From Acidocella sp. (GTDB taxonomy: Bacteria > Pseudomonadota > Alphaproteobacteria > Acetobacterales > Acetobacteraceae): a stretch of 64,000 nucleotides of DNA. Of this stretch, positions 63,106-64,000 are shown piece after piece. The position numbers and the translations under genes are program-made. Below the pieces are notes generated by a model, which ran no database searches, was not told the DNA's origin, and worked only from the letters and a program-made list of their open reading frames with translations. The DNA lies in contig DAIDEE010000042.1 of assembly GCA_027308685.1 (NCBI GenBank), positions 62,001 through 126,000 of the forward strand, read 5' to 3'. Position 1 is the stretch's first letter, and each line of letters opens with the position of its first letter.

Positions 63106-64000
63106 TCGGCGGCGCGGATCACCGCTTGTGTCGCCAGCATCGTCAGCCACCCGGGTGTTTCGGCTTCCACCGCCGGGAGCGCCAAAGCTGCATGTCTCGT
63201 GAGAGCACCATGCTCCAATGTTTCTTGCAAATTACCGGCAGCGGATTGAATGGCACGCTGCCACGCCGCGATTCGGTTCGGCAAACGAATGGCTTTCAGG
63301 GTCGCAGGCATATCAAACCGCTCATCAATCAGCAGTTGGCACCCAGATGCCGCCGCCAGGAGCGCCTTGTAATGGTCGGCATCGGCGTTGGTATCAGTGG
63401 GCCGGACAAATATATGCGGGGCCAGCGCCGCAAGGTCCCGCGCCCAGCCTTGTTCATCAGCCGGCGGCTCCAAGGTAGCAATTGCACCGGCGTAGTTGAT
63501 GCTGTCTCGCCTCACAATAATCCAGGAGAGCGTGCTTTGTGTTTGGTTGATCACCTCCTGCCACCAGGCGGGAGCCAGACCCTCATCGATCCATAAAATC
63601 CGGGGCATAGTGTTCAGCCCATTGGCCATGGGAAGCTCTTTCCAGATTGGCGTCGACAAGGCAGGCCGCCAGAGGCCGACCGCCGTACGGGGGGAACATA
63701 ATCTGCGCACCTTGGCAACCAGAGCAGGTGACGTTGCAAATACAAATTGCGCTGCTTCAATGGTCGCTTTGGCGTTAGCTGCCGGGGCTGCGGTAAACAC
63801 GGCGTTATAGGGTACGCTGTGCGCCGGTGCAGCAGATTGTGGGTTGATCCGCACCCATGGCGTGGGTGCGCGGCGGCCAATTTCAGCCGCCAGCAGATGA
63901 TCCCCAACCCAGGTCGCTTCAATGCTACCGGCAGCCCGCATCGCCCGGGCAGCGTTGAGAAGAGCCGCGCCGGCATCAGCCGGACCACTCAACAGCAACG
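63102..64000 (-). CDS. unknown protein of the flagellar locus, incomplete at the window edge
   Basis: At least 298 residues; the frame is open to the right edge, so the start lies outside the window. The visible part alternates helices and strands (PRILWIDEGLAPAWW, LSWIIVRRDS, HIFVRPTDTNADADHYKALLAAASGCQLLIDERFD). A glycosyltransferase-like C-terminal half is possible: a D..N.D..HYKALLAAASGCQLLID segment resembles the donor-binding end of GT-B enzymes. It is coupled to flgA by a 4-bp overlap. It could act on flagellin but I cannot prove it. Confidence 0.45.
   Translation of the reverse strand, partial: LLLSGPADAGAALLNAARAMRAAGSIEATWVGDHLLAAEIGRRAPTPWVRINPQSAAPAHSVPYNAVFTAAPAANAKATIEAAQFVFATSPALVAKVRRLCSPRTAVGLWRPALSTPIWKELPMANGLNTMPRILWIDEGLAPAWWQEVINQTQSTLSWIIVRRDSINYAGAIATLEPPADEQGWARDLAALAPHIFVRPTDTNADADHYKALLAAASGCQLLIDERFDMPATLKAIRLPNRIAAWQRAIQSAAGNLQETLEHGALTRHAALALPAVEAETPGWLTMLATQAVIRAAE

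Overview
The window looks like chromosomal DNA of a flagellated alphaproteobacterium. An Acetobacteraceae-like (Rhodospirillales) origin is my best guess, from the mix of Tct transporters, lutABC with lactate permeases, fhs and the flagellar gene order. No rRNA, tRNA, CRISPR array, integrase or transposase was recognised.

Region 1 (1-2.3 kb) holds one TadG-like Flp-pilus protein with a long repetitive C-terminus. Region 2 (2.5-32.3 kb) is the main feature: a catabolic supercluster for a carboxylated aromatic or heteroaromatic acid. It has a near-certain 4-oxalomesaconate hydratase (ligJ), an HpcH/HpaI aldolase, a Cys-type alpha/beta hydrolase, three cytosolic 4,5-dihydroxyphthalate-decarboxylase-like proteins, a zinc alcohol dehydrogenase and a three-component Rieske oxygenase system. 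It also has a two-subunit molybdenum hydroxylase, an outer-membrane porin, a tripartite tricarboxylate transporter split over two operons (tctA; tctB plus two tctC), a two-gene ChrA transporter and two IclR-family regulators. Its most unusual part is a tandem EutA-like reactivase / bicupin / EutA-like reactivase / bicupin array (11.5-17.1 kb), with two more single-domain cupins downstream. I know of no described pathway with this architecture.

Four 15-bp sites of the form GTyCG/GTGCG-N5-CGAAC lie at the promoters of this cluster (2561, 10409, 18320, 23160). Three of them sit just downstream of near-consensus sigma70 promoters. They resemble the box of the IclR-family regulator PcaR, and the cluster ends with a PcaR/PobR-type IclR gene, so one regulon is likely.

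Region 3 (32.4-40 kb) is housekeeping: a CBS-BON protein, recQ, selO, pyk and fhs. Region 4 (40-47.7 kb) is a lactate module: two tandem lactate permeases, lutCBA and an MFS exporter, all on the minus strand. Region 5 (47.8-58.2 kb) has a Pro/Tyr-rich secreted protein, ethanolamine ammonia-lyase eutBC without an adjacent eutA, trpBA, a Gly-rich lipoprotein, cysQ, pepA, an isoaspartyl peptidase, an enoyl-CoA hydratase and asd. Region 6 (58.2-64 kb) is a minus-strand flagellar filament block: a partial unknown gene, flgA, fliC, fliD, fliS, flgM and a probable flgN.

Start sites were re-chosen from ribosome-binding sites and family length where the longest open frame was implausible; this is noted per gene.
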